The notes under the pieces are model-generated. The model made no database searches. It saw only the letters and a list, made by a program, of their open reading frames with translations, and was not told the origin of the DNA. Positions 1 through 8,011 of a stretch of 64,000 nucleotides of DNA are shown here, piece after piece. Position 1 is the first letter of the stretch; each line of letters opens with the position of its first letter. The DNA is taken from NCBI RefSeq assembly GCF_035712445.1, contig NZ_DASTAT010000017.1, forward strand, positions 30,123 to 94,122, in the 5' to 3' direction. The translations under genes were made by a program, and so were the position numbers. This stretch comes from Oligoflexus sp. GTDB taxonomy: Bacteria > Bdellovibrionota_B > Oligoflexia > Oligoflexales > Oligoflexaceae.

Positions 1-184
1 GGTAGTCCTCAAAACTCTTCGCTCTTTGTTTCATCATCCGGGTCTCAGCAGGTGTTGATGGGCCGCTGCGATGTAACCAGAACGCAGCATAGGCCTTAAG
101 TAGCTCCTTCCAACGAACTGAAAGCTCATTGATGCAGGCAAGATCGGATTTGGTTTTGCACGATAAATTTCCAATAGCAGGCAT
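1..184 (-). CDS. Hypothetical protein, C-terminus cut by the window edge
   Basis: An open frame begins at ATG 184 and stays open for 61 codons to the left edge. It has a convincing SD (GAGAGGA) about 8 bases upstream. The visible part is hydrophilic and rich in Lys, Arg and Ser, starts MPAIGNLSCK, and has no signal peptide or membrane segment. I do not recognise a family. It lies left of an apparent tRNA attachment scar, so it may belong to an integrated element. A longer overlapping ORF in another frame looks like a shadow because its start lacks an SD. Confidence 0.4.
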   Translation of the reverse strand, partial: MPAIGNLSCKTKSDLACINELSVRWKELLKAYAAFWLHRSGPSTPAETRMMKQRAKSFEDY

Positions 185-414
185 GGTTTTGATCCTCTCA
201 TGTGGGAATTTTTTAAATTCATTTCTTCCAATCAATCTTTGGGAGGCAGGCTGAAGATACGGTGGTTGGCTTTGGGATTGTAATGGTTGCATTTGGCAAG
301 GTAGAGCGAACCCGGGTGGATTCGCTCATGTGGATCATTTACATCCCTTCATGCGCCGTATTTCAGGCCAGACCCCTTGCAAATCTGTCAAAGATGCTGT
401 TGCTGAACTTTTGC

Positions 415-582
415 TCAGCAATGTAAATCTGTTCCATCAAGTCCTGGTTCCCTGGGGCTAAGCGCAGCCAGCTTCGACAGGGTGGAACTGCCAAGGGACA
501 TGTATTCACCGCTCTCGGCTTCCTTCAGTTGCTTCGTCAACAGGCGGAACTGGTATTCCTCACGGTTGAAGACTTTCCCATC
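415..582 (-). pseudogene. Coding relic without a start codon
   Basis: A 55-codon reverse-strand frame reads like real protein (KVFNREEYQFRLLTKQLKEA in its first half, helical and charged). It has a stop codon immediately upstream of its first codons and no plausible start or SD, and it ends at TGA 415-417. It directly abuts two 19-bp direct repeats, an arrangement like the end of an insertion sequence. I cannot name the family. The likeliest reading is the remains of a transposon or plasmid-type gene. Confidence 0.3.
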
Positions 583-586
583 AGAT

Positions 587-626
587 CACCAGCATTAGAC
601 CGCACCACCGGCATCAGACCGCACCA
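587..626. repeat. Two tandem 19-bp direct repeats (IS-end-like)
   Basis: GCATTAGACCGCACCA at 592-607 and GCATCAGACCGCACCA at 611-626 differ at one base. The repeat period is exactly 19 bp, with CACC(A/G) in front of each copy. Closely spaced ~20-bp repeats of this sort are known from the ends of IS21-family elements, where the transposase binds them. No istA or istB gene is visible here, so only a remnant would be present. The stretches 185-414 and 641-999 hold no gene that I can support. Confidence 0.4.
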
Positions 627-999
627 GATCAACATGCCTGAAAAGCTAGTAGGATTGTTTAGCGATCACTGTGTTTAAGCTGGACTTACTTGTCTAAGTC
701 CAAACCGAATGACATAGATCATTTTGCATAGCGGTGCGTTTGGTGGCCTAGTGATGATCACCAAGCGACTGACGTTCAGGGTATAAGTGTTGACCGGGTG
801 CACACCACCAGAGTGAATTGCGAATGGGTTGGGTTATATCAGAATGCCGCGCTGCAGTAGTTTGCTGCGGAACATTTTCGGAGACAAAAGGAACACGCAG
901 GACACTACGGAGCAAGGAATCCGAATGTGGATGGTTAATTCTTCAACTACTTAAGTTTCTAACTTTACTTAATTTTCTGACAATTCGCGGATTGTGCCA

Positions 1000-1040
1000 G
1001 GACCATGAGGTCGCAGGTTCGAATCCTGTCGCCCCGACCA
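1000..1040 (+). tRNA. 3' fragment of a tRNA-Pro-like gene (probable att scar)
   Basis: The sequence contains a complete T-arm (stem GCAGG/CCTGT, loop TTCGAAT at 1018-1024), then the acceptor 3' strand CGCCCCG, discriminator A and encoded CCA at 1038-1040. The variable-loop and T-arm sequence matches bacterial tRNA-Pro. The matching 5' acceptor strand (CGGGGCG), D-arm and a proper anticodon arm are absent in the preceding ~80 bases, so this is not a functional tRNA. A tRNA 3' end followed by its terminator is the usual footprint left by a tyrosine integrase at the distal end of an integrated element. The intact tRNA would lie outside the window, to the left. Confidence 0.7.
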
Positions 1041-1071
1041 GCAATATCCAGTGGGAAAATACAGAGAAAAG

Positions 1072-1104
1072 CCAGAGTTAAGGGAATCCTGCTCTGGTTT
1101 TTTT
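1072..1104 (+). terminator. Rho-independent terminator after the tRNA fragment
   Basis: Stem CCAGAG (1072-1077) pairs with CTCTGG (1092-1097). It is extended by a G-T pair and A-T pairs and followed by seven T. Its position 30 bases after the CCA end suggests it is the original terminator of the tRNA gene. The following stretch, 1105-1305, shows no gene. Confidence 0.7.
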
Positions 1105-1305
1105 GCGTCTGGACGGAACAAAAAGGGGCTCTTCCCGATTCAGTGTGGGTGTCACCCTCAAGCCCTTCATGCGCACAGATTCAAAAGCCTTAGTCTATAG
1201 TTTTTGAACTCTTTGAACCCGTAAGCCCTTCTCTGGCAAAGCTTTGCCTTTCGATTTAAATACCGTTATGGAGCATAATGTAGGCCAGATGGTAATATCC
1301 TGACC

Positions 1306-1959
1306 CTAGGGAATGCGGTCGTTTGAAAAGTTATTGTGCGGGACGTGAATCACAATGGAGGATCGCTGAACCTCAAGGTTTGAGGCAAAAACGGCAAGGT
1401 TAAGTGTTCCCTTGTGCCGAACGCTGTAAAATAGAATGGCCTCGTAGCCAGCATCAAACGCTTTTCTTCCAAGGATCTGCGTCGGACATGGAATTCCTGT
1501 CCACGCAGTCCATTCAATCCCAATTTCATATTTTGATATTTTTGCGCGCTTATGTATATCTGATGAGGTCAAGTCGAGAACATTGTGAAGTTTTACGGTA
1601 GCCCAGAAGCGGAAATGAGGCTCCACAATGTCAAATCCTGTTTCCCGTCTTTCAGGAAAAACAGCATGCTCGTTGATGCAAAATAAAGCGGTGAGTCCAG
1701 GCTCTTGTCGCTCCAAAATCTCCCAACACCTGGGCCGCTTCCCTGTGGAGTTTTCTGGAATTTTAGATACGCACCTCGGCAGAACGCCCCAGCTTTAACG
1801 ATTCCAAAATTTGTTGTAAGATTGCTAAATTTTTTGGAGCAATGCGTACTGATCGTTATTTTAACGTCATTCAGTTCCTGCATGAGTTTTGCTTTTTTGC
1901 GACAAACGTGCTGCGAGATTCAACTCGCTCAGAAGCTCTTTATATCTTGTGATGGACAT
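1306..1959 (-). pseudogene. RES-domain toxin, frameshifted
   Basis: The gene would start at ATG 1959 in a TAATG overlap with the upstream antitoxin stop. The reading frame breaks twice. The first ~25 codons are in one frame. The RES core with CRGAY, GRFW and SPLYFAS is in a second frame (codons inside 1593-1883). The remainder, with NVLDLTS, the PTQILGRKAFDAGYEAILFY segment and LAVFAS, returns to the first frame. The two shifts lie near 1885-1905, in an A-rich run, and near 1670-1690, and they compensate each other. RES toxins degrade NAD+ and pair with Xre/MbcA/ParS antitoxins. As read, the toxin cannot be made. Assembly or sequencing error in the homopolymer remains possible for at least one shift. 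Confidence 0.7.
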
Positions 1960-2330
1960 TAGCCTCTGAATACCTCTCTATTGTCGGCATCGAGATAGGA
2001 TTGCAGAAACTTCATGACATCCTCCTCTCGGCGCATGTAGATCATTTCTATGGGGGTGAGCCCATGGAAAGCAACGTTTCCTTCGTTCAGCCAGGCGACG
2101 ATTTTTTCAAAATCACCTCTGAATATTTTCACAAAATAGGGCACAAGCTGTGTTGGAGGCCTTAGCGCTTGGCTTGCTTCCGCTGTTATTTTGTCATCAC
2201 GCAGGACTTGATAATTGATCTTGTATACTCTGGCTATTTCTTTACGCTTGAATCCCACCTCGAAGAACTTCGAAATGATAGGCCTGTTGCTCTTCATGAA
2301 AAAAGATTGATCAACAGCTTGATGTGACAT
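1959..2330 (-). CDS. Xre/MbcA/ParS-type antitoxin
   Basis: A 123-residue protein with start ATG 2330 and SD GAGAGG. The C-terminal half (about residues 75-118) carries the pattern of the antitoxin/toxin-binding domain (DUF2384 type): WLNEGNVAFHGLTPIEMIY followed by a charged helix and a short terminal helix. The N-terminal half probably holds the DNA-binding helix-turn-helix (FKRKEIARVYKINYQVL). It is translationally coupled (TAATG) to a RES-type toxin, the usual order antitoxin then toxin. Such antitoxins repress their own promoter, and the phased TACCA repeats upstream are candidate operators. It is intact while its toxin is broken, so it may now act as an orphan antitoxin. Confidence 0.75.
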   Translation of the reverse strand: MSHQAVDQSFFMKSNRPIISKFFEVGFKRKEIARVYKINYQVLRDDKITAEASQALRPPTQLVPYFVKIFRGDFEKIVAWLNEGNVAFHGLTPIEMIYMRREEDVMKFLQSYLDADNREVFRG

Positions 2331-2398
2331 TGCAACCTCTCACATAACCCAAAACAGAATAACCTGACCAGCCCTCAAACAGCTTTATCAGCTTCTTC

Positions 2399-2436
2399 TA
2401 CCAATACTTTACCATGAAAATACCACTTTTGTACCA
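2399..2436. promoter_or_regulatory. Four TACCA repeats at exact 11-bp spacing
   Basis: TACCA occurs at 2399, 2410, 2421 and 2432, each 11 bp apart, about one turn of the helix. Read on the antitoxin strand they are TGGTA repeats 70-106 bp upstream of the antitoxin start. This is a plausible operator array for autoregulation by the Xre-type antitoxin. Binding is inferred only from position and phasing. Confidence 0.5.
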
Positions 2437-2571
2437 ATTATGCGCCATGATCATAATGCACAGATAATTCTGACGATTTTCCGATCACTGGCTAGGCGCA
2501 ACAGTGCAAGAACTTTTATCCCTAATGCAATTGATTCGAATATTAGTCGCTGAGACTCATGCTTTGACCTA

Positions 2572-5500
2572 TCAACCCGCCGCTTTCAAAGCATTCGGTG
2601 TTTTAAGCAGTCGATAGAGCTGCGACTCCCCATCAATACCCTTCAACTTATAACCGCCGGCACTTTGCCACTGATTTTCACCATCAAGGTAATCCCGCAC
2701 CACCTGCGTGATAAAAATCGCGCCCGGCTCGGCTGCACTTTCCACGCGTGACGCAATATTCACAGTCGGCCCGATGACAGTATAGTCAGAGCGCCGCTCA
2801 TTCCCAAACATACCGACAAGGGCCGGCCCATGGTGGATCCCGACACGCATCTGGAACAGGGGCAAACCCTGCGCCTGCCAGGTCTTTTGCAAATCCTCGA
2901 TCGCTTCCTGCATGGCCAACGCACAGGCACAAGCGCGGCGGACTTGTTCCGCCGATTCCAGAGGCTCGGGCGCACCGAAGATCAGCATCACACCATCACC
3001 AATGAATTTATCCACAGTCCCGCCATGCGCGAACGCGATGTCGCTCATGCGGCTGAGGTAGACGTTCAGGATCTCTGAGATTTTCCGCGGCCCAAGAACA
3101 CTGGAGTTGCGGGTGAATTCACAGAGATCGGCGAAAAGAATGGTCACAGGCAAAAGGCTGCTGCCCGAACCAAAGGCCACCTCACCCTCACAGATACGTT
3201 TCAAAACCTGAGCCGGGAAGAAGCGCTGCAGAACATGCTCCCGCATATGCCGATTCAGTTCCTTGATCTTCTTCTCACTCTCTTTCAACCGAATCAGGTT
3301 ATGAACCGTATTCACCAGCTCTGCAATATCAAAGGGCTTGGAAAGAAATGCAATCGCCCCCAGCTGCATCGCCTCGATACGGCTCAGCTCATCCCCTTTT
3401 GCAGTCAATAAAATTGTCGGCGTGGACTGCAATTCAGCATCAGCCTGCAACTCTTTTAGAAGCTCCGGTCCGTTCAGATGAGGCATCATCCAATCACTGA
3501 TAATCAAATCCGGACGATAATTCCGAGCCATTTCCAAAGCCCGCCGCCCATCTTCCGCTTCAATAACCCCATAATCCAGCGAAAGCAGCGACTCAGCAAT
3601 CAGATGCCGCATATCCGGAAGATCATCAACCACAAGAATTCTGGCCTGGCCTTCACGCAGCTGCGCTTCCGCCCGAATCAAACCCTCACGGCCCTGGGAT
3701 TTACTCCCAGCCAGCAACCAATCCTTATAATTCGCGCTTGAAGATTCGCTTGAATTACTCTGACTCTGCGCCTTGACTCGTCCTTCCAAAAGGGGCTGCA
3801 GCTCCTCTTTCCGAACAGGCTTATAAAGCACATGATCTATACTTCCCGAGTTGATCACCTTCTGCCGCAGCTCAGGACTCTGATCCGCAGTAATCAAAAT
3901 ACGCGTAGTCTCGGGTTGCAGAACCTTCGCCTCGGCCAGCAGCTTCGACCCCGGATCACTCCCAATATTCTCATCACTCAAAATACAGGCAAAACGATAG
4001 GTCTTCAAAAGCTCAATGGCCTCGGGATAAGATGCAGCCACACAGATATCCTCAAGCCCGCCCAATTTCTCCAAACAGGCAATCGTCTGCTGCAAACAAA
4101 CCGAATCATCATCCACCACCAGAAACTTCACAAAATCCGCATGATCCAAAAGTCTGAACTTCACCAAAAGGTCATGCAGATAGCCAAGATCCTCAGCAAG
4201 GAAAGGAAAGCTGATCATACGATCAATGGACCGCGGATTAAAGGTCCGCGGTGTTTCATAGGGAACACCCTCAGGCTGAATCAGAATACGTTTGCTCTCA
4301 GGCAAAAGCCGCACAGTCTCATCCAGGATCTCAAACGCGCGACCTTGAGGAAGGGCCACATCCAAACAGACAATCTGTATATCCCAGTTCTGAAGGAGCC
4401 CCTGCGCCTCATCCAGGCTGGCCGCGGCACGCATCGTAAAAGGCGAAGCTTCAAAATGAGCCATAAACGCCTTTTGCATGACGGCATTCTGCGTAACCAG
4501 AAGACAATCAATATGCGGACGATCCGCTTTCATCAGAGGCAGAGTCACCCAGAACTGAGATCCTTTCCCGACCTCACTCGACACCCCCACCGATCCCTTC
4601 ATGCGTTCAGCAATTTCCTTGGTCAAGGCCAGACCAAGCCCCGTCCCTTCCACCTTGCGTCCGCCGACCTGCTCGACCTGCGAAAAAACCTGGAAAAGAC
4701 GCTGAATCTGCTGCTCGGGAATGCCAGGGCCGGTATCACTGACAGTCACGCGAACCTCGGGCCCCATCATACTGAGCTTCAGAGTGATGGTGCCGCCCGG
4801 AGGCGTATATTTCAAAGCATTGGAAAGGTAATTGAATACGATCTTCTCAAGCCCATCAATCTCTCCGAGCACGCGAATCACACTTTCAGGGCTCAAGTCC
4901 GTATGATCCAGGTGAAAACGAACCTGATTCTGCCGGGCTGGTGTTTCGAAGTACTCAGAAATCTGCTGCGTAAAGCGACGCAGGTCGATCGGCTGAAGCT
5001 TCAGCTCACCATGACCTGCCGCCAGCTTTTGAAAATCAAGGAGCTGGTTCACCAGCCGCAGAAGACGATTGGCATTGCGCTGCAGCACCTGCAGGGATTC
5101 CAGGTCGCCGACCTCGCGTCGCGCCTGCTGAATCGAACCGAGGATAAGAGTCAGTGGCGTTCTGAGTTCATGCGAAATATTCTGAAAGAAGCGCGTCTTC
5201 TGAACATCCGTGTCTTTCAATTTCTCATTGGCCTCTTCCAGCTGCTCTTTCTGAAGCTTCAAAACATGACTCATGCTGATCAGCTGCTCATGCTGCTGAT
5301 CCAGCTCGACCTTTTGCTTATAGATCTGCTCATGAGCCAGCCTTGTGCTTTCATAGGCATCAAACTGATTTTTGGCAAAGGTATAGGTCAAGACGCAGAC
5401 AAGACTCAAGGAAAGGCTATAGGTCAAAAGCCGAAAGAGACCAAACGACAGAGCCTGGGTCTCAAAGAACGCATTCACAGGACCCACAGGCCAATTCAGC

Positions 5501-5952
5501 TGAATCATGTAATTGATGACACAGGCCACAAGCGTGATGCAGGCGAAGATAATCCCGCGGCGCTGACCCATCAAAAGAAAGTTACAGATCACCAGCGCAA
5601 ACAGCCAGGTGTAAATCGGCGAGGAAATGCCGCCCGTGAAATGGCAGATAGCCAGAAGAGTCAGCAAGGCTCCAATATGAACGACATGGGTGGCAGCCGC
5701 GGTGTTTGTGGAATGCCGCAGAATCGCAAGGCCGATCAGAGTGGATCCCAAACCCAATCCACCGCAGAGAGCGGCGTTGATTGTGGTGTCCAGGATCAGA
5801 TAGGTGATCACATAGCACGACCAGGCCAGAGCATAAAGAGTCTGAAACAGACTACGATTGACCGCTTTCAGCCACTCTCGTTCTTCCGGAAAGCGCTCAC
5901 GATTCACCCTCAGAATCTTATGGACCAACGCAATCATCTGCTTCACGGTCAA
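2572..5952 (-). CDS. Membrane hybrid histidine kinase fused to receiver domains and adenylate cyclase
   Basis: An 1126-residue signalling chimera. Residues ~34-195 form several membrane helices, followed by a coiled coil (~205-250). The DHp domain has phospho-His at H261 (SHELRTPL). The ATPase domain has an N-box near 375 (NYLSNALKYT), DTGPGIP and GTGLGL. A receiver-like domain without clear acidic and Lys motifs (~481-600) comes next, then a receiver with D660 and a canonical receiver with D820. A class III nucleotide cyclase (~915-1115) ends the protein. The cyclase retains metal Asp D942 and D986, adenine-selecting K982 and D1056, and N1065/R1069, so active adenylate cyclase is predicted. 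The TTG start at 5952 overlaps the upstream kinase stop; GTG 5946 and ATG 5937 are alternatives. The two genes form one operon. Confidence 0.9.
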   Translation of the reverse strand: MTVKQMIALVHKILRVNRERFPEEREWLKAVNRSLFQTLYALAWSCYVITYLILDTTINAALCGGLGLGSTLIGLAILRHSTNTAAATHVVHIGALLTLLAICHFTGGISSPIYTWLFALVICNFLLMGQRRGIIFACITLVACVINYMIQLNWPVGPVNAFFETQALSFGLFRLLTYSLSLSLVCVLTYTFAKNQFDAYESTRLAHEQIYKQKVELDQQHEQLISMSHVLKLQKEQLEEANEKLKDTDVQKTRFFQNISHELRTPLTLILGSIQQARREVGDLESLQVLQRNANRLLRLVNQLLDFQKLAAGHGELKLQPIDLRRFTQQISEYFETPARQNQVRFHLDHTDLSPESVIRVLGEIDGLEKIVFNYLSNALKYTPPGGTITLKLSMMGPEVRVTVSDTGPGIPEQQIQRLFQVFSQVEQVGGRKVEGTGLGLALTKEIAERMKGSVGVSSEVGKGSQFWVTLPLMKADRPHIDCLLVTQNAVMQKAFMAHFEASPFTMRAAASLDEAQGLLQNWDIQIVCLDVALPQGRAFEILDETVRLLPESKRILIQPEGVPYETPRTFNPRSIDRMISFPFLAEDLGYLHDLLVKFRLLDHADFVKFLVVDDDSVCLQQTIACLEKLGGLEDICVAASYPEAIELLKTYRFACILSDENIGSDPGSKLLAEAKVLQPETTRILITADQSPELRQKVINSGSIDHVLYKPVRKEELQPLLEGRVKAQSQSNSSESSSANYKDWLLAGSKSQGREGLIRAEAQLREGQARILVVDDLPDMRHLIAESLLSLDYGVIEAEDGRRALEMARNYRPDLIISDWMMPHLNGPELLKELQADAELQSTPTILLTAKGDELSRIEAMQLGAIAFLSKPFDIAELVNTVHNLIRLKESEKKIKELNRHMREHVLQRFFPAQVLKRICEGEVAFGSGSSLLPVTILFADLCEFTRNSSVLGPRKISEILNVYLSRMSDIAFAHGGTVDKFIGDGVMLIFGAPEPLESAEQVRRACACALAMQEAIEDLQKTWQAQGLPLFQMRVGIHHGPALVGMFGNERRSDYTVIGPTVNIASRVESAAEPGAIFITQVVRDYLDGENQWQSAGGYKLKGIDGESQLYRLLKTPNALKAAG

Positions 5953-7796
5953 CCCGCCTTTGGCATGGTTTCGGTCGTAGGAAATCTCAGAGTAAAGCAG
6001 GTTTTTCCATCACGACTGGTGACATTCAAAACCGCGGCATTGCGCAGAATCAGCTTCTGCGCCATGTAAAGGCCCAGACCGTTGCCTTTTTCACCCTTCG
6101 TGGAAAAACGCCGTTCAAAGATGCGTGCCAGGACATCCGGGCTGATGCCCCCGGCGTTGTCCTCGACAGTCAAAAGAAGGGCCCCTTCCGCCGCCGATTG
6201 ACGAATGCTCAGCACCCGATCCTGAACCGGGACCTTGGAGCTTTCAAAGGCTTCCAGCGCATTTTTAATCAGGTTTAAAAGCACCTGATTGATTTCCGAT
6301 TTATTCACGACCACCGTGCTTTCGGGCTGAACCTTCAGGTCGATCGTCACCCCTAAAGCCCGGCTCTTCTTACGCAAAAGGGTCAGGCTGCTGTCCACAA
6401 GTTCCGTGACAGCCACCGGGGCTTTCAGCTCGTGAGTCCGGGCGTGATCCAGGACGGATTGCGTGATCTCCGCTGTTCTTTGCGCCGACTTCCACATGTA
6501 GACGAAGGTTTCAAACGTGCCCATCAGCGATTGAACAGTCTGCTGATGATCCGCCGGGAGCACGGCAAACTTTTGATTGAGCCCTTCGGCCTCCTGCCTT
6601 GTTAAACCGAGCGACAGGAGCCCCATTATGAATTTTTTCTGGCCCGATGGCAGGTTCTTATCGCGCATCACCGTATTAAGGTCCTGGGCATTGGACGCAA
6701 AGAGTTCCTGGGTGGCAAAGGCTTTCTTTTCCAAAATCTTCCAGGCCTCGCTCATGCTGCAGGCCGCGAAAAGGTGACCAAAGCGCTGCTTTTCCTGATC
6801 ACAGTCAAAACTCGCGGCATGCTGCGCATTCCGCAGCTCATGGCTCAGGTCATAGACGAGCTCACCAATGGTGGCCATCTTTTCACTCAGGATCATGCGC
6901 TGCTCCAGGTTTTGACGCGACTGCGTGACGTCCTTGAGCGCGACGAGAACCTTATCAAGCTTTCTGTCTTCACTCTGAATGGGATCCCATTTCACTTCCA
7001 CGATGCGCTGCTGGTCCACGCGAATTTCATCGGGCAGTTGCTGCAGGGCCTCGACCGGCGCTTCGCCCTGAAAAACCTGATTCAAAGTCTCCTGAATCTT
7101 ATTCTTCTGGCTCGGCGTGAGATCCGCCCGTTCAAAAACCTGATCCCATTTCAGCCTGGCTGCGACCGATGGCAGCCCCATAATCTGAGGCAGCTGGGCC
7201 GAGACTTCGCTCTGCGTCAGACCCTCTTTATTCAGCGTGAAAATTCCCTGCGAAATATTTTGCATGATGGCGCGCAGATCACGATTGCGCGCATCGAGGC
7301 GCTTCAGATAGCGCAAAAGTTCAAGATGCTGCGCAGCCTGATGACCCAGGATCTGCAGGGCGCGGATCTGAAAGGCGGTCAGTTTCCTGGGCTTCATATC
7401 GACAACGCAAAGGGTACCGAGGTTGCGGGAAGCTTCCGTGCTCAGAGGAAATCCTGCATAGAAGCGTACCTGGTAAGGGCCGGTGACCAGCGGATTGTCA
7501 AAGAAACGCGGATCCTGATGGGTATCCGGCACGATCATAAGGTCATCTTCCAGGATCGCATGGGCGCAGAAGGATATCTCCCGCGGCGTCTCGATCACAT
7601 CCAGACCTTTGCGCGACTTAAAAAACTGCCGCTGGTCATCAATCAAAGTCACCAGGGATACAGGCGTCTCGCAGAGTTCGGAGGCCAGTTCGGTAAGCTC
7701 GTCCAGCGAGCGATCCTGAGTGGCATCGAGTATGTTCAATTCATGGAGGGACTCAAGACGCTCTTGTTCATTTTGAGGTTTGGGGGCGCTCTGCAT
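5949..7796 (-). CDS. GAF-PAS sensor histidine kinase with an inserted helical segment
   Basis: A 615-residue soluble kinase. It has a GAF domain (~19-165) and a PAS-like region (~170-290). The H-box is DLSHELRN with H319. The ATPase domain (~465-608) has QVLLNLIKNALEAF, VEDNAGGI and NGLGL. It looks catalytically intact. It is odd in that about 100 residues (~325-430) are inserted between the H-box and the second dimerisation helix (around residues 436-452), which normally follow each other closely. Start ATG 7796 has SD AGGAAAGGA. Its stop overlaps the start of the kinase-cyclase fusion gene, so the two are co-translated. A signalling relay from this soluble sensor to the cyclase protein is a reasonable inference. 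Confidence 0.85.
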   Translation of the reverse strand: MQSAPKPQNEQERLESLHELNILDATQDRSLDELTELASELCETPVSLVTLIDDQRQFFKSRKGLDVIETPREISFCAHAILEDDLMIVPDTHQDPRFFDNPLVTGPYQVRFYAGFPLSTEASRNLGTLCVVDMKPRKLTAFQIRALQILGHQAAQHLELLRYLKRLDARNRDLRAIMQNISQGIFTLNKEGLTQSEVSAQLPQIMGLPSVAARLKWDQVFERADLTPSQKNKIQETLNQVFQGEAPVEALQQLPDEIRVDQQRIVEVKWDPIQSEDRKLDKVLVALKDVTQSRQNLEQRMILSEKMATIGELVYDLSHELRNAQHAASFDCDQEKQRFGHLFAACSMSEAWKILEKKAFATQELFASNAQDLNTVMRDKNLPSGQKKFIMGLLSLGLTRQEAEGLNQKFAVLPADHQQTVQSLMGTFETFVYMWKSAQRTAEITQSVLDHARTHELKAPVAVTELVDSSLTLLRKKSRALGVTIDLKVQPESTVVVNKSEINQVLLNLIKNALEAFESSKVPVQDRVLSIRQSAAEGALLLTVEDNAGGISPDVLARIFERRFSTKGEKGNGLGLYMAQKLILRNAAVLNVTSRDGKTCFTLRFPTTETMPKAG

Positions 7797-8011
7797 AGTG
7801 AGTCCTTTCCTGGGGTTGCATCCTCAACCATCTTCGGCTCAGAATGCGCGGACTCAATAGTTTTTTTGCAAAAAACTCCAATTTTTTCAGGGAGGTAATA
7901 AACCCTATCGGAGTTCCGCAACAATCCCCGCAATCTCAGTGCTCGCTCTTTTCGATCCCATCATTACATTGTGCCCAGCTTAATGTGTATAGCACCTCTT
8001 ACGGAGACCCT

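Noticed and set aside
34-231. 65-codon - strand ORF at the left edge
   Set aside because: It overlaps the 1-184 frame in another register. The latter has the better SD and more natural composition.
818-1081. ORF of 87 codons spanning the tRNA fragment
   Set aside because: No SD and no recognisable protein, and its end reads through a tRNA T-arm; non-coding.
2399-2436. CRISPR-like array
   Set aside because: Repeats are 5 bp with 6-bp gaps; far too short, and no cas genes are present. Interpreted as operator half-sites.
3832-6069. A 745-codon + strand open frame opposite the kinase-cyclase gene
   Set aside because: It is antisense to a gene with clear kinase, receiver and cyclase motifs; its own product is rich in Arg, Gln, His and Leu with no domain. 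Shadow of GC-rich codon usage.
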